DNA of 64,000 nt, taken from assembly GCA_038025085.1 (NCBI GenBank), contig CM076146.1, positions 19,539,001-19,603,000 of the forward strand. Direction: 5' to 3'. The DNA is from Tetragonia tetragonoides. Lineage: Eukaryota; Streptophyta; Magnoliopsida; Caryophyllales; Aizoaceae. Positions 1-11,078 of the stretch are shown in pieces; position 1 is the first letter of the stretch; the number at the start of each line of letters is the position of its first letter. The notes under the pieces were generated by a model. It had not been told where the DNA came from. It searched no databases and worked only from the letters and a program-made list of their open reading frames with translations. The translations under genes and the position numbers were made by a program.

Positions 1-1324
1 ACTAATCATATTTTTAGAAAGACTCCCGCTCATATAGAATATATGAGTACCCAAGAATAATAGGTTCGGGGAAGAAGGTACGAGGTGGGAAGGTGTAAGG
101 CACCCAACTCGCCCGTTTTATGACGGCCTCTACTAACTCAAGTTTGCTTAATAATTTAAAGACATGATTCCCACACAAACCGGATTAACAACCTAGACTT
201 AGACTATTAATTAGTTCATCACAAGCATCACAACATTTATTTTTAACCCTTGTTTAGACATGCATTCGATTGGCAAATTGAGAATTACGACGGCTAGACA
301 TATTTGGACAAACAATATTTAGGAAGCAATAAAAGACGTTACTTAGCATGATATCTACATTATGACTACGAGAAAAATATACAATTAAGCAACTAATTTG
401 ATTTGATCCCTCAGGAGTTAGTACCTGAACTGTAGGCTATATTTGACAAAAATAGTAAAGACAAGATCTCAAGTTTGGAAGAAAGAGGGGGAATCTCAGT
501 GTCAATACTCCCGAGAATAGAATAGAATTGTTTATGAAAGAAAGAGGGAGAAGCTCAAAGTCAATACTACTCAGAATAGAGGGTGTGAACTGTAGACTGT
601 GTGATTTGAACTAAGGGAGAAGGGTCATATTTATAGGCGTGGCAAGTAGGGCTGGACGGCTGAAAAGAGCCGAATTTTTGAATTGGGCTTGAAGAGAAAG
701 TCGGGCTTGAAACTGAGTCAGCGCCGCTAGCGGCGCTGGTGAAGGTTGTCAGCGTCCAACTGGATGTTTTCTGGATCGTATATCAATTGTTTGGGATTCA
801 AATTGGATGATTGAAGATGTGTTGGAAAGATTATTGGGTCTAGTTTCAAATGACTTTGGTTTCGGGCCCAAATATTTTGTGGATCTCGAGATATATCCGA
901 AATAGTAAGGAGAGGTCAGTTTTGGAGTACGCATCAATGTTGGGCTCATAACTCCTTGGTTGGGAATGTGGTGTGGGCTCATGATATGTTATTAGAAAGA
1001 TAATTGAATAAAGAATCCAGAAATATAAGGCTGACAATATAAATCAACCAAATGAACTCCCAAATGGGGCTGGAAACATGGTCCACAATATTCGGCTACA
1101 TCTGTTGTGACTCTTAACTTTGTTTGGCCATAACACACGGAAGGAAGATATGGAAAGCTCTTAAAAGGGAATTTTAAATGGGATGGGAACGAAGGAGCGA
1201 TTGAAGAAAAATCTGAGACCATATCTTACCTATCAAAGCAAAAATGACATTCAAGTTTATAAATTACTCCTTTCATCATCGGGCTTTTGCGGAGAAATCT
1301 GAAGGCGCTTTTTTGGCGTCTACA
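1..1324 (-). repeat. LTR of A-family Ty3/gypsy element, inverted, cut by window edge
   Basis: This is the reverse complement of the LTR seen at 9784-11059, 12567-13869 and 23862-25141. It ends at 1324 with the inverted LTR start (GGCGTCTACA). The remaining 3' part of the LTR lies left of the window. A reversed TATA box (TATTTATA) is near 630, with the palindrome GCCGCTAGCGGC at 723-734. The LTR interrupts repeat D: the uninterrupted D sequence occurs near 57250 and 61350. Whether it is a solo LTR or the end of a whole element cannot be decided from the window. Confidence 0.88.
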
Positions 1325-1708
1325 CCTCCAGACCAATTTTTTTTGGCATTCAAGTTTTTGAGGGTAGTTTGGTCAATTTACTCAGTTGAGGGTAATTTTG
1401 TCCTTCTGAATTACTTCTCAAATTTACATGTGTTATTGGTGTATCTATCTACGTGTATCCACATATCAATATCACATGAACAAAGTTTTCGGACGTACGT
1501 GCGTGGTTATTGGAATGAAGGTAATAAGGGTAATTCCGTAATTATACATAATATCATATCCTTAATCATCAAGAAAAATAATACCAATATTATGACGACT
1601 CTTGAAAAATTCCCTTGTGGCCCAGCCCATGTTTTCCTTCTATTTTTTCCTGGCCAGTATAAGTTATGAGATAACTATAACAAAGTACACTTATGTATCA
1701 TCAAAACT

Positions 1709-1830
1709 AAATTGGCGTAGCGGTAGGTACTCCTCTTGTCAAGCGCGCGGTGAGGATTAATGATCATGAGTTCGACTCTTGTCAAGCGCGCAGTGAGAAT
1801 TATTTGTAAGGGGTTATTCAATAACAGCTA
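1709..1830 (+). ncRNA. SINE-like / tRNA-related stretch with Pol III box-like motifs
   Basis: An A-box-like motif (TGGCGTAGCGGTAG, 1713-1726) is followed by a B-box-like motif (GAGTTCGACTC, 1768-1778). This resembles the tRNA-derived head of plant SINEs. The same stretch recurs at about 61741-61852. The segment TCTTGTCAAGCGCGC occurs twice within it. No cloverleaf with a full acceptor stem is visible, so this is not called a tRNA gene. Confidence 0.35.
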
Positions 1831-1837
1831 CCTTCTA

Positions 1838-1842
1838 CTTAT
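1838..1842. repeat. Target-site duplication of element B, left copy
   Basis: CTTAT immediately precedes the 5' LTR and is repeated at 37028-37032 after the 3' LTR. The D paralogue keeps the unoccupied site at 61870-61874 (CTTCTACTTATTCACTC). Confidence 0.93.
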
Positions 1843-3560
1843 TGTAGACACCAAACGAAGGAGCCTAATGACGATAACCAACATTTAAGAATATGAATAC
1901 TATGTTAATGCTCGAGTACCTTGCATCAAACCCCTTCCATTTCATACTCCATTCCATAAGCTTTTCAATGCCCCTTACCCTGTCCCAAACGGACACTAGA
2001 GTCAAAAGATGTGATGCAACAAAGTTATAGGACAAAAACGATACTCTGATTATCGCACTCCACAGTTCAAATAGAATTTTCGTCCGTTGGATGAGGAGTT
2101 CCAACTGGGCCTAATATACATGGATAACTCATACAAATACCTTCAAAATGACATATTATGGGTCCAGGTCTAATAAGAAACGAATGAGATATGATCTAAT
2201 TACCACAAGGTATACTGAAATGGACACCTCTTATGTGTTTTGGCCATAGCTCCCCAAATACTCATGAGAATTGGGCTTGTAATATGTCAAACGAAAGCCC
2301 CTTGAATAAGAAATCCAATGCAAAAAGAATCAGGTCAATAAAAGGTCAAACTAAGACGTTATGGCCCTTTGAAGTCGAACCTCGCTAGCTGGAGCGGCTG
2401 AATCGCTTGCCCAAGCTGTTGAACCGCTTGCCCTAGCGGCTAAGCCGCTTGTCCTAGTTGAAAAACCATTAGTACTAGCGCCTAGACACTTGTTGGAGCG
2501 GTAGCCGCTTGGACGCCAAGTGGCTCCCATTGAAAGATGCCTGATAGACCTTTTGTCCGGCCCTTTTGTCTGTTCCGTCCCAGACCTAAACCTACCTCTA
2601 TATATACTCTTTTACTCCGGTTTTTTCCAGGGGAACACAATGGGGAGCTCAAATTAAACCCTAGAGTTCTCTAATTAACCCTATTATCTCAATATTCCTC
2701 CCTCTCCATCTTCCATCATCAAATAAACAACCCTAAACACCATAAAAATTCATTCAAACTCTACCATCCAACCTCAAATTTAACCTCCAATATTTCCACC
2801 ACTCAAAAATCAACCTTTAATCCTTCTCAAGTTCAACTTCAAGAGCATTGACATTCAATTCTAATTCATTCAAGGTTCCACCTGAGGGTTCTATTTAATC
2901 TTCATATCTATTTTATATTATTTCTAATCATGTTTTATTTTATATTTGATTATAGTTAATTCTATTGCATTGTTATAATTGCCTTGAAGTTACTAACTTG
3001 TTTATTAATGAAATTTAGCAACTTGGCGCGTTTTGCTTTAATTTATTTTAACATGCAATAATTGATCTTTTTCTATTGTTCTTATGAATTGGATTAAATG
3101 AATGCAAAAGTGATAACATATAATTTCATGGATGTTCAAACCCACTTAGTTAAATCTAGGACTTTGGACGATCGGATTTGTATGGAATCGTGCAATATTA
3201 TCAATTAATCAAGATCAATTAGTAAAGGTCGTTTATTGAAACGGGCGTAATTGGGTTCCTAACACCTTTCCAATTCGTACCTACACCCCCGAACTCAATC
3301 TTTGGCCATTGGGTCATTCGAGTCAATATTCCCAATAAGAATTGGGGTGCACTTAATTCGAGTTGGAGTCTCTTTACACTTTTGACTTGGATTATTTTCA
3401 ATAAATTGGTTTCGTTGTTTTCCTTAAAATTTGGTGGCGACTTCCTAGTAATCTTAATCAAATCCCCATTAATTCTAAATAATACAAAATCCACTCGATT
3501 TTCCACCAAGAGCCCGCGATAGGCCCTCGGTGGGGTTGATTCCCCGCGAGGGTTCTTACA
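1843..3560 (+). repeat. 5' LTR of element B
   Basis: A 1,718-bp LTR beginning TGTAGACACC and ending CGAGGGTTCTTACA. It aligns with 8218-9783 plus 36863-37027. A TATA-like CTATATATAC lies at about 2598. About 80-215 bp upstream is a cluster of GCCGCTT/AGCGGCT repeats (2385-2520). The two LTRs have clearly diverged, including different bases just after the start, which suggests an old insertion. Confidence 0.92.
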
Positions 3561-3561
3561 G

Positions 3562-3579
3562 TGGCGACTCCACTGGGGA
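3562..3579 (+). other. Primer binding site of element B
   Basis: TGGCGACTCCACTGGGGA starts two bases after the LTR. It would pair with a tRNA 3' end finishing in CCA. This PBS type is known from Ogre-like elements (tRNA-Arg is the reported primer; the assignment here is from memory of the family). Confidence 0.85.
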
Positions 3580-4499
3580 TTTAATTAAGAGGGTGTAACT
3601 TGAAAGTTGATCTTGATTAATTGTCAAAATTGCATGGTTCATGACCTTGAGTGATTATTGTTATTGTGATTGCTCATTATCAATTATTGTTTTTGCATTC
3701 ATTGCATCCATTTGCATGCGCTTGCGCGAATTTCGAACTTGTTCTTACAAGTTCTAACCTGTTTTTAGCCCTTGGAGTGTGGTGAAGTGCCTTGTTGGGA
3801 ATCCATTCGATTCCTCTTTGCCAAGAAACATGAATCCCCCTACCTCATGTACCTTCTTACGCAATCGTTCATTCGACGAGTAGGATAACAAGAATGCATC
3901 ATATTGTTACGCATCCCGCGGATTATTGTACATTCTTGATCAGGAGTTCCCTTTGACCAAAACCCTTAAGCCTACCCAATTCCATGAACTAGAACCAATG
4001 TTTTAGGTCGAAACTCAGTCCCATGTCTATGCTAGATCTTTTTTACTGCATTGTGTGGGTCGTTATGTTGTTTGCCATAATGTGAACGCAATCTTTGCGT
4101 AGTTGTTTTGGGTCATAGAATATTAGGATATTTCTTATTATGTTTGGTCGTTAATTCAAAACTTCTATAAACTAGGGGTCCATATTAGGAAGGAGATCTT
4201 TTTATATTCCAAAATCTATTCGCTTCCTTAATCAAGAGTATTCCCCTTTCCTATGTCGATAATATTTCCATCCCTAGTCAAGAGTATATATTCCCTTCCC
4301 TAGTTAGGAGTATTCTTTTATATTAACTCGATAATATTTTCATCCCTAGTCAAGAGTATAAATTCCCTTCCATAGTCAAGAGTATTCCGTTTTCTTTTCA
4401 AAATCCCCTTTCCTATTTTCAAAACTTCCCTTTTTCTCTCTCCTCCCGTTTCCCTTTTTTTTTACTCCTTCCTTTTCTAATATCCAATTGTCCAGGTAC

Positions 4500-4536
<37 letters not shown>

Positions 4537-4783
4537 AAAATTCAAAATAAATAAATAAATAAAGGGATTAGATTATTGGATAAACTCTTTTATTTCTTCC
4601 TTTTCCTTTTCCCTCTCCTTCTCTTCAATTCATTTTTCTATTTCTCCTTGATCAAGGATAGGAAAGTCGAGCCCAAAGTGGGAACGTCCAAATCAAAAAG
4701 GAAGATTAGTTAGGAAACTATTTCCTTCACCACCTCCAAGCTCGAGAGCAAGTCCAAATTTGGATTCAACTCCATTTTCTACC
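3580..4783 (+). other. Untranslated leader of element B with A34 tract
   Basis: About 1.2 kb of leader between PBS and gag, with no supported gene. It contains a CT-rich stretch of short related units (GAGTATTCCC-type, about 4200-4390) and a run of 34 A at 4501-4534. A long A-rich leader is also present in the A elements. Confidence 0.7.
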
Positions 4784-5872
4784 ATGCCAGGTGACATGAA
4801 AGCCATTTTGGAGAAACTCAGTGTGATGAACACACGTCTCAAAGATCAAGATGAGTAAATCAAGAAGCTAAGAGATGAAGTTAAAGCTAAACCTCATACT
4901 AATAAAGATGATGATCAGAAGCATACTCCTCCAAGCAAGCTTGATAGAAGGCTTGAAAAGCTTAAGCAACTAATGCGTAAGAACTCCCCATATAGCACAT
5001 ACTATATGGAAGAAAAAGAAGAGGAGCCAAATGCCGATTTTCATGCAAAACATCAAAAAAAGATTACTTTGACCGATCTCCCCAAGTTCAAAGTAGTGGA
5101 AGACCTATATGGTCACATAAGGAACTTTACTACATGTATGGAAATAAAAGGGATAGATTCGAGTCTCTATGCAAAGATCTTTTCTATGACACTTGAAGGT
5201 CCAACTGCAAAATGGTTCAACACCTTAGGCCCACTCAAGGCCAAATGGGTCTCTATCAAACACGAGTTTGTGTTGCAATACTCCTACAAAAATGAACTCC
5301 TCATGACTCTAAAGGAACTAGATATAACCATACAGAATGAAAATGAAGACTTCATCACATTCTTGACCCGTTCAAGAGAGAAAGCGTCCCAAGTGATCAA
5401 TCGCCCTTCTGAAGAGGATCAAGTGGGAATCAATGTTCGCAATCTCAAGCCCAAGTACAAAGACCATATGAGATTTCAACCCATTAAAAATTTCGATAGA
5501 CTATATAAGATTGGTATTCAAATTGAGAATGAACTTCAATCCTCCAATGGCAAGAGCTTTTACTCCAAAGTGAAAAAGAGTGATGGCTCCAACTCCAAGG
5601 GTCATGAAGTTAGTGCTATAAATGATGGCAAGCCCATTCAAATGGATTTCTGTATCCCACAGGCCCAACTCCTGATCCATTAGCAGAGAAGAAATCCAAA
5701 TCCTTGGATCCAGAGGCTTTTTTGCAAATTCCATCAAGGTAAAGGTCATACCACTGATAGTTGTTGGGTTTTGGAACATAAGATCCAAGATCTCATCGAT
5801 AATGGGACCATTGCAACCCCAGAAATCAAGAAGCCCAACAACATGATTAATCCATTGGGCACTCATGAGTAA
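4784..5872 (+). pseudogene. gag: gag of element B, broken
   Basis: Encodes a capsid-nucleocapsid polyprotein of Ty3/gypsy type that would package element RNA. From ATG 4784 one frame runs to 5683, interrupted by an in-frame TAA at 4856-4858. The central part is the retrotransposon-gag domain (about 5070-5500, with the AKWFNTL and IKHEFVLQY stretches). After a frame change near 5680 the C-terminus appears in another frame. It contains the zinc knuckle C-K-F-H...G-H...C (5723-5764) and ends at TAA 5870-5872. No protease or polymerase follows. The open part is 236 codons from an internal Met at 4973. With a nonsense codon and a frameshift it is unlikely to make full-length Gag. Confidence 0.85.
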
Positions 5873-7650
5873 GTCCAAAATGCCTCCACCTTAGAGGTCC
5901 ACCTTTTGAAGTCCAAGCTAAGAGCGTCAAGAAGCATCAAGATGTCAAGCACCTTCAAGACTAGTCTTCTCTTAGGAATTTTTTTTTTTTTTTTGTTTTT
6001 TCGAGTTCAATAAGATTAGCATGAGTCGGAGAGTCACTCCACTTTCTTTGTTTTCCAATTCGAGTCCAACTCCACTTAGGAGTCATAAAGTCTTTAAGCC
6101 TTGTATTCCTTTTTCAATAAATGAGATTGATTTCTTTTGCCATTTGTGCTATCTTCTATCCTTGGAACACTAAAATTCAATGATGAATCAAATTTGCAAA
6201 TATCTCAATAATGCTAAGGGTAAAGATGATTAATTTATTTCAAAGGACAAAATAATAAATAAAACATGCGTATACAAGTCGAGTTAAGGACAAGAGGCAT
6301 TCATTTGACACCCTTTATCAATCCTTTCAATCCACATTCAAATATCCACTTGCAACCAATTTGGGACTCAAACACATAGCCATTTAATTTTCACCCACAT
6401 TAATCTTTAACCTGGGGCCTTTGAATGTGCGAACAATAAGGTCACCATCCATGAGAGTAGGTGGAAATCAAAGAGGAAAGTGTTCAAACATCAAAAGTTC
6501 AAAAGAAAAAAAAGAAGAAAAAGATAGAGTTCAAAGGTCAAAATTCGAGAAAGCTAAATAGAAAAAGGTTCAAGTTGAATTCGCATCTCGAAACATTTAG
6601 TGACCAATAATCACACTGGGGGCTTTTTGATGGGATTTTGAGCCTTAATATCCCTTTCTTTGGTATCCTAAACCGAGCCTTACATTACAACCTCAAAAGT
6701 CCTCTTAGAGACTCGACACTCAAAAAACATGTATAGCCCGCTAGGTTGAAAACCAGCAAGGGCGGCCTAGGCAAAAGTTAGGGCATGAAAGTCCAAAAAG
6801 CCCGGTAGGTCTATTTATTCAATGGCCTACACAAAATTTAGGGCAAGACCGCTGGATGGATCATCTAAGATAATGATCCTGGCAAAATTTAGGGCATAAG
6901 CAAAATGAAAAATCCACGAACTACGCCTGGCCTGATTCCGCAAGGATACGTAGGCAGCTTCTAACGAGGCTCGGTCATACTTAATATTCAATCATCAAAC
7001 CCTCATGCATCACAATCTTTAAAATCAACTTGGTTTTCTAAGAATAATCTCAAGTGTTCCTTGGTCTTCCACTAGAGCTTATGACTTGGACGTCGATCTT
7101 CGAACCCCTATGTCTCTATCTGCAAATTTTCTCCTCAAACGTATTGCCTCCATTTTTACCCTTTCAATTCCAGTCCACAATTCAAATTTTTTATCTTTGT
7201 CGATCCATCCCTTTCTTTCAATCACCATTTACGTCTAATCTCTCTATCTCGTGCAACATCTTCCGATACTCGATTATTCAAAGTCCGCGCTCAAGGTTTG
7301 ATGTTAGTCCAATAAGTGTTTTTCTCCAAACTCTGACATGGTAGAATCAACTGAAGAATACCACTCATTCAAGGTGGTGGCCCGTTAATGTTTCTCTATG
7401 AGACCCATCCAAGGTGGTGGTTCCATTAGTACTTCTCTATTGATCAAGGAGATTGTTTTTACTCAGGACCCCTAAGTCTTTTCAAATGTGATTTTCAAAA
7501 TCTTCATTCTATTTCGATGGGGTTTTGTGCTAGGGGCTTTGATATCCCCATGTCGAGTTTCAATCAATATTCAATGTGTCTTCTATTCGAATGTGTATTT
7601 GCATTGCTATATGTGCGTGTGTTCTTGTGTTTTTTGTGTTCAAATATCAA
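5873..7650 (+). other. Non-coding internal region of element B
   Basis: No coding region is supported over about 1.8 kb. Visible structure includes a T-run near 5980, three spaced copies of a phrase ending AGTTAGGGCA/ATTTAGGGCA (about 6765-6895), the motif CGAACTACGCCTGG to GATACGTAGGC (6917-6956), and a two-copy repeat containing AAGGTGGTGG (7370-7440). A pol region would normally lie here, so its absence marks the element as non-autonomous. Confidence 0.75.
6917..6956 (+). promoter_or_regulatory. Conserved post-coding motif of Tat-type elements (B copy)
   Basis: The block reads CGAACTACGCCTGGCCTG, then ATTCC, then GGATACGTAGGC. It matches 19218-19255 in A2 and 29425-29460 in A1, where it lies just after integrase. 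It is the best conserved non-coding stretch shared by two otherwise different families. Function unknown; a cis signal for transcript ending, packaging or reverse transcription is possible. Confidence 0.6.
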
Positions 7651-7659
7651 TCAGGTAAA

Positions 7660-8115
7660 GGTTCATCGGCTTCAATCCGGAGAATTCCGTCAACTTCAAT
7701 ATTCAATATTCAGTGTTCAATGTTCAATAAACGTTCAATGTTTAATCAAGACGAGGGTTCCTCGGCTTCAATCCGCAGAGTTCCGTCAACTTTAATATTC
7801 AATGTTCGATCTAGACGAGGGTTCATCGGCTTCAATCCGACGAGTTCCGTCAACTTCAATGTTCAATATTCAATGTTCAATATTCAATGTTCAATGTTTA
7901 ATGTTCAACCTAAACGAGGGTTCATCGGCTTCAATTCGGCGAGTTTCGTTAACTTTAATATTCAATGTTCAATGTTCAACCTAGACGAGGGTTCATCAGC
8001 TTCAATCCGGTGAGTTCCGTCAACTTCAATATTCAATGTTCAATGTTCAATCCAGAAGAGGGTTCATCGGCTTCAATTCGGCGAGTTCCGTCAATTTCAA
8101 TGTTCAAGAGTATCG
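7660..8115 (+). repeat. Tandem repeat in the 3' internal region of element B (six units)
   Basis: Six units each start GGTTCATCGGCTTCAATCCG (at about 7661, 7757, 7820, 7919, 7990, 8061, with variants). Each is followed by a variable number of TTCAATGTTCAAT-like 10-bp subunits, giving unit lengths of about 63-99 bp. The overlapping open frames at 7517-8222 come from this periodicity. Confidence 0.9.
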
Positions 8116-8202
8116 GCACTTTCACCGATGGTCTCAATGTTTCTTTGCTTTGCGTGTTTTCAAAACTTGCATACTTTGACCTTCGCTCTACTCGAGCTCT
8201 GC

Positions 8203-8214
8203 CAAAGTGGGGGC
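8203..8214 (+). other. Polypurine tract of element B
   Basis: CAAAGTGGGGGC lies directly upstream of the 3' LTR start (8218), as expected for the plus-strand primer. The A family has the same tract at 23846-23859. Confidence 0.85.
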
Positions 8215-8217
8215 ATC

Positions 8218-9783
8218 TGTAGACACCGAAATGTGTCACCCCTTTTTATATGCCCAATGACGATAACCAACATGTAAGAATATGAATTCTATGTCAATTA
8301 TCGAGTAACTTGCATCAAACCCCTTCCATTTCATACTCCATTCCATAAGCTTTCCAACGACCCTTACCCTGTCCCAAACGGACACTGGAGTCAAAAGATG
8401 TGATTCGACAAAGTTATGGGACAAAAACGATACTCTGATTACCGCACTCCACGATTCAAATAGGATTTTCCTCCGTTAGAGGAACAGATCCCAATTTGGC
8501 CTAAATTACATGGATTCCTCATACAAATACCTTCAAAATGACATATTATGGGTCCAAGTCCAATAAGAAACGAATGAGATATGATCCAATTACCGCAAGG
8601 TATACTGAAATGGGCATCTCTTAAGTTTTTTGTACATACCTCTCCAAATAATCATGAGAATTGGGCCTGCAATATGTCCAAAGAAATCCCCTTGAATAAC
8701 AAATCCAATGCAAAACGAATCAGGTCAATCAGAGGTCAAACGAAGAAGTTATGGGCCTTTGAAGTCGAAACTCGCTAGCTAGAGCGGCTGAACCGCTTGC
8801 CCTAGCAGCTAAGACCGTTAGTCCTAGCGGCTAGCCGCTTGTTGGAGCTATAGCCGCTTGGACGCCAAGCGCCCCCCATTGAAAGGCGCCTGATGGACTT
8901 TTTGTCCGGCCCTTTTGTCTGTTCCGTCCCAGATCTAAACTTACCTCTATATATACTCTTTTCCTCCGTTTTTTTAAGAGGAACACAATGGGGAAGTCAA
9001 ATTAAACCCTAGAGCTCTCTAATTAATCTTATTCTCTCAATATTCCTACATCTCCATCCTCCACCATCAAATAAACAGCTCTACACACCATAAAAATACA
9101 TTCAAACTCTACCATCCAACCTTAAATTTAACCTCCAATATTTCCACCACTAAAAAATCAACCTTCAATCCTTCTCAAGTACAAGTTTAAGAGCATTGAC
9201 ATTTAATTCTAATTCATTCAAGGTTCCACCTGAGGGTTCTATTTAATCTTCAAATCTATTTAATATTATTTTTAATCATGTTTTATTTTAGATTTGATTA
9301 TGGTTAATTTTATTGCATTGTTTTAATTGCCTTGAAGTTACTAACTTGTTTATTAATGAAATTTAGCAACTTGGCCCGTTTAGCAATCAAGGTAGGGTTG
9401 TAGGGTTTTATTATTGTTGTTTATTTAATTTATTTTAACATGCAATAATTGATCTTTTCATATTGTTCTTATGCAAATTGGATTACATGAATGCAAAAGT
9501 GATAACATATAATTGAATGGATGTTCAAACCCACTTAGTTAAATCTAGTACTTTGGACGACCGGATTTGTATGGAACCGTGCAATATTATCAATTAATCA
9601 AGATCAATTAGTAAAGGCCGTTTATTGAAACGGGCGTAATTGGGTGCCTAACACCTTCCCAATTCGTACCTACACCCCCGAACTCAATCTTTGGCCATTG
9701 GATCATTCGAGTCAATATTCCCAATAGGAATTGAGGTGCACTTAATTGTTGTTGGAGTCTCTTTAGACTTTCAACTTTGATTA
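8218..9783 (+). repeat. 3' LTR of element B, first part
   Basis: Matches 1843 onwards. It is interrupted at 9783 by element A1 and resumes at 36863. TATA-like CTATATATAC lies near 8946. A perfect 14-bp palindrome AGCGGCTAGCCGCT is at 8826-8839. Confidence 0.93.
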
Positions 9784-11059
9784 TGCAGACGCCAAAAAAG
9801 CGCCTTTAGATTTCTCCGCAAAAGCCCGATGGTGAAAGGAGTAATTTATAAACTTGAATTCTATTTTTGCTTTAATAGTTAGGATAAGGTCTCAGGTTTT
9901 CCTCCAAACACTCCTTTATTCCAACCCCATTCAAAGGCCCCATTCAAGAGCTTTCCAACGACACCTCTCATGCCCATTTTCGACTCCCGGTCGCCAAGTT
10001 GCGATTTAGGGGTAGAACCGTCTTTTACCGTCCAGGGGTAAAACGGTCTTTTCATATTTTTCAAAATACTAAAATTCCTCCGAAAAATTAAAAATAGACT
10101 GGATGTCGTCATTATGACAACATCCAGCTGGCAGCTGACAGCCGTCAACGACCCTGACCAGGGCCGCTAGCGGCGCTGACCTTGCTTCTGGCCTGACTAA
10201 TTTTTCAAGCCCAACTCGATTTTCAGGACCTTCTCAGCCGTCCAACCCTACTCCTCCACGCCTATAAATACAACCCTCCACCCTCAGTTCAAAACACACA
10301 ATCTACAGTTGACAACCTCTATTCTCAGTAGTATTGACTCTGAGCTTCTCCCTCTTTCTTCCAAACTTGAGATCTTGCCTTTACTATTTTTGTCAAATAT
10401 AGCCTACAGTTCAGGTACTAGCTCCTGAGGGCTCAAATTAAATTAATTGGCTAATTGTTTATTTTCTAGTAGTCATAATGTATATATCATGCTAAGTAAC
10501 TTCTTTTATCACTTCCTAAATATTGTTTGTATAGTCGTTGTGCTGCCCAACTTGTCAAAACGAATGCATATCTAAATAAGGGTCAAAAATAAAGGTTGTG
10601 ATGCTTGTGATGAACCAATTAATAGTCTAAGTCTAGGTTGTTAATCCTATTTTGCATGGTAATTATGTTCTTAAATTATTAAGCAAACTTGAGTTAGTAG
10701 AGGCTGTCATAATACGGGCGAGTTGGGTGCCTAACACCTTCGCACCTCGTACCTTCGCCCCCGAACCCTTTATTCTTGGGTACTCATATGTTCTATATGA
10801 GCAGGAGTCTTTCAAAAAACATGATCAGTTCACTTATCGCGCTATTGGGTTGTCCGTTTGGTTTGTCCCTTCGATAAAACGCCGATAGCAGATTTGTGAC
10901 CTCTTTCATGGTTTTTATTCAATTCAAGTCTTTACAAAAGCTTTTCTAACTCGACGGTTCCTTGAACTTATCTAAACCACCAGGTTACAAATTTTCTATA
11001 AGGATATACTCCGTGGAAACCAATAACGTTGGATTGGACGAAAATCCCGGGTCCTTACA
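9784..11059 (+). repeat. 5' LTR of element A1
   Basis: A 1,276-bp LTR. The palindrome GCCGCTAGCGGC lies at 10163-10174, and a TATA box CCTATAAATAC at 10261-10271, about 88 bp further on. The predicted transcript start is near 10295. The end GGGTCCTTACA is followed by the PBS. Confidence 0.93.
10163..10174. promoter_or_regulatory. Palindrome GCCGCTAGCGGC upstream of A1 LTR TATA box
   Basis: Perfect 12-bp palindrome within AGGGCCGCTAGCGGCGCTG. Exact copies occur at 723, 20956, 24247, 31173 and 31225. One- or two-base variants occur near 12951, 20986, 31203, 34659-34744, 60072 and 60102. The copies next to a TATA box lie roughly 60-90 bp upstream of it. Candidate binding site for a dimeric regulator; the protein is unknown. 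Confidence 0.6.
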
Positions 11060-11060
11060 G

Positions 11061-11078
11061 TGGCAACTTCACTGGGGA
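11061..11078 (+). other. Primer binding site of element A1
   Basis: TGGCAACTTCACTGGGGA, one base different from the A2 PBS, two bases after the 5' LTR. Confidence 0.82.

Larger units (their letters stand above)
1325..1842. repeat. Repeat D, left part (host of element B)
   Basis: AT-rich repeat without credible coding capacity. It is closely matched by 61350-61870, and its first part by 57250-57440. It continues after element B at 37028. The open frame at 1244-1669 crosses the LTR/D junction and is not conserved in the other D copies. D follows a G-rich minisatellite in its two other copies. The family is not recognised; it could be a non-autonomous DNA transposon or a dispersed duplication unit. 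Confidence 0.75.

Noticed and set aside
1244..1669. A 141-codon frame at the left end
   Set aside because: Spans the junction of an inverted LTR and repeat D; absent from the other D copies.
7660..8115. CRISPR-like array (regularly repeated word with spacers)
   Set aside because: The spacers are themselves TTCAATGTTCAAT repeats, the genome is a plant, and no cas genes are present.
7517..8239. Several overlapping frames with SSASIRR and VNFNVQ repeats
   Set aside because: Product of the variable-length tandem repeat in the 3' region of element B. No start context and no conservation.
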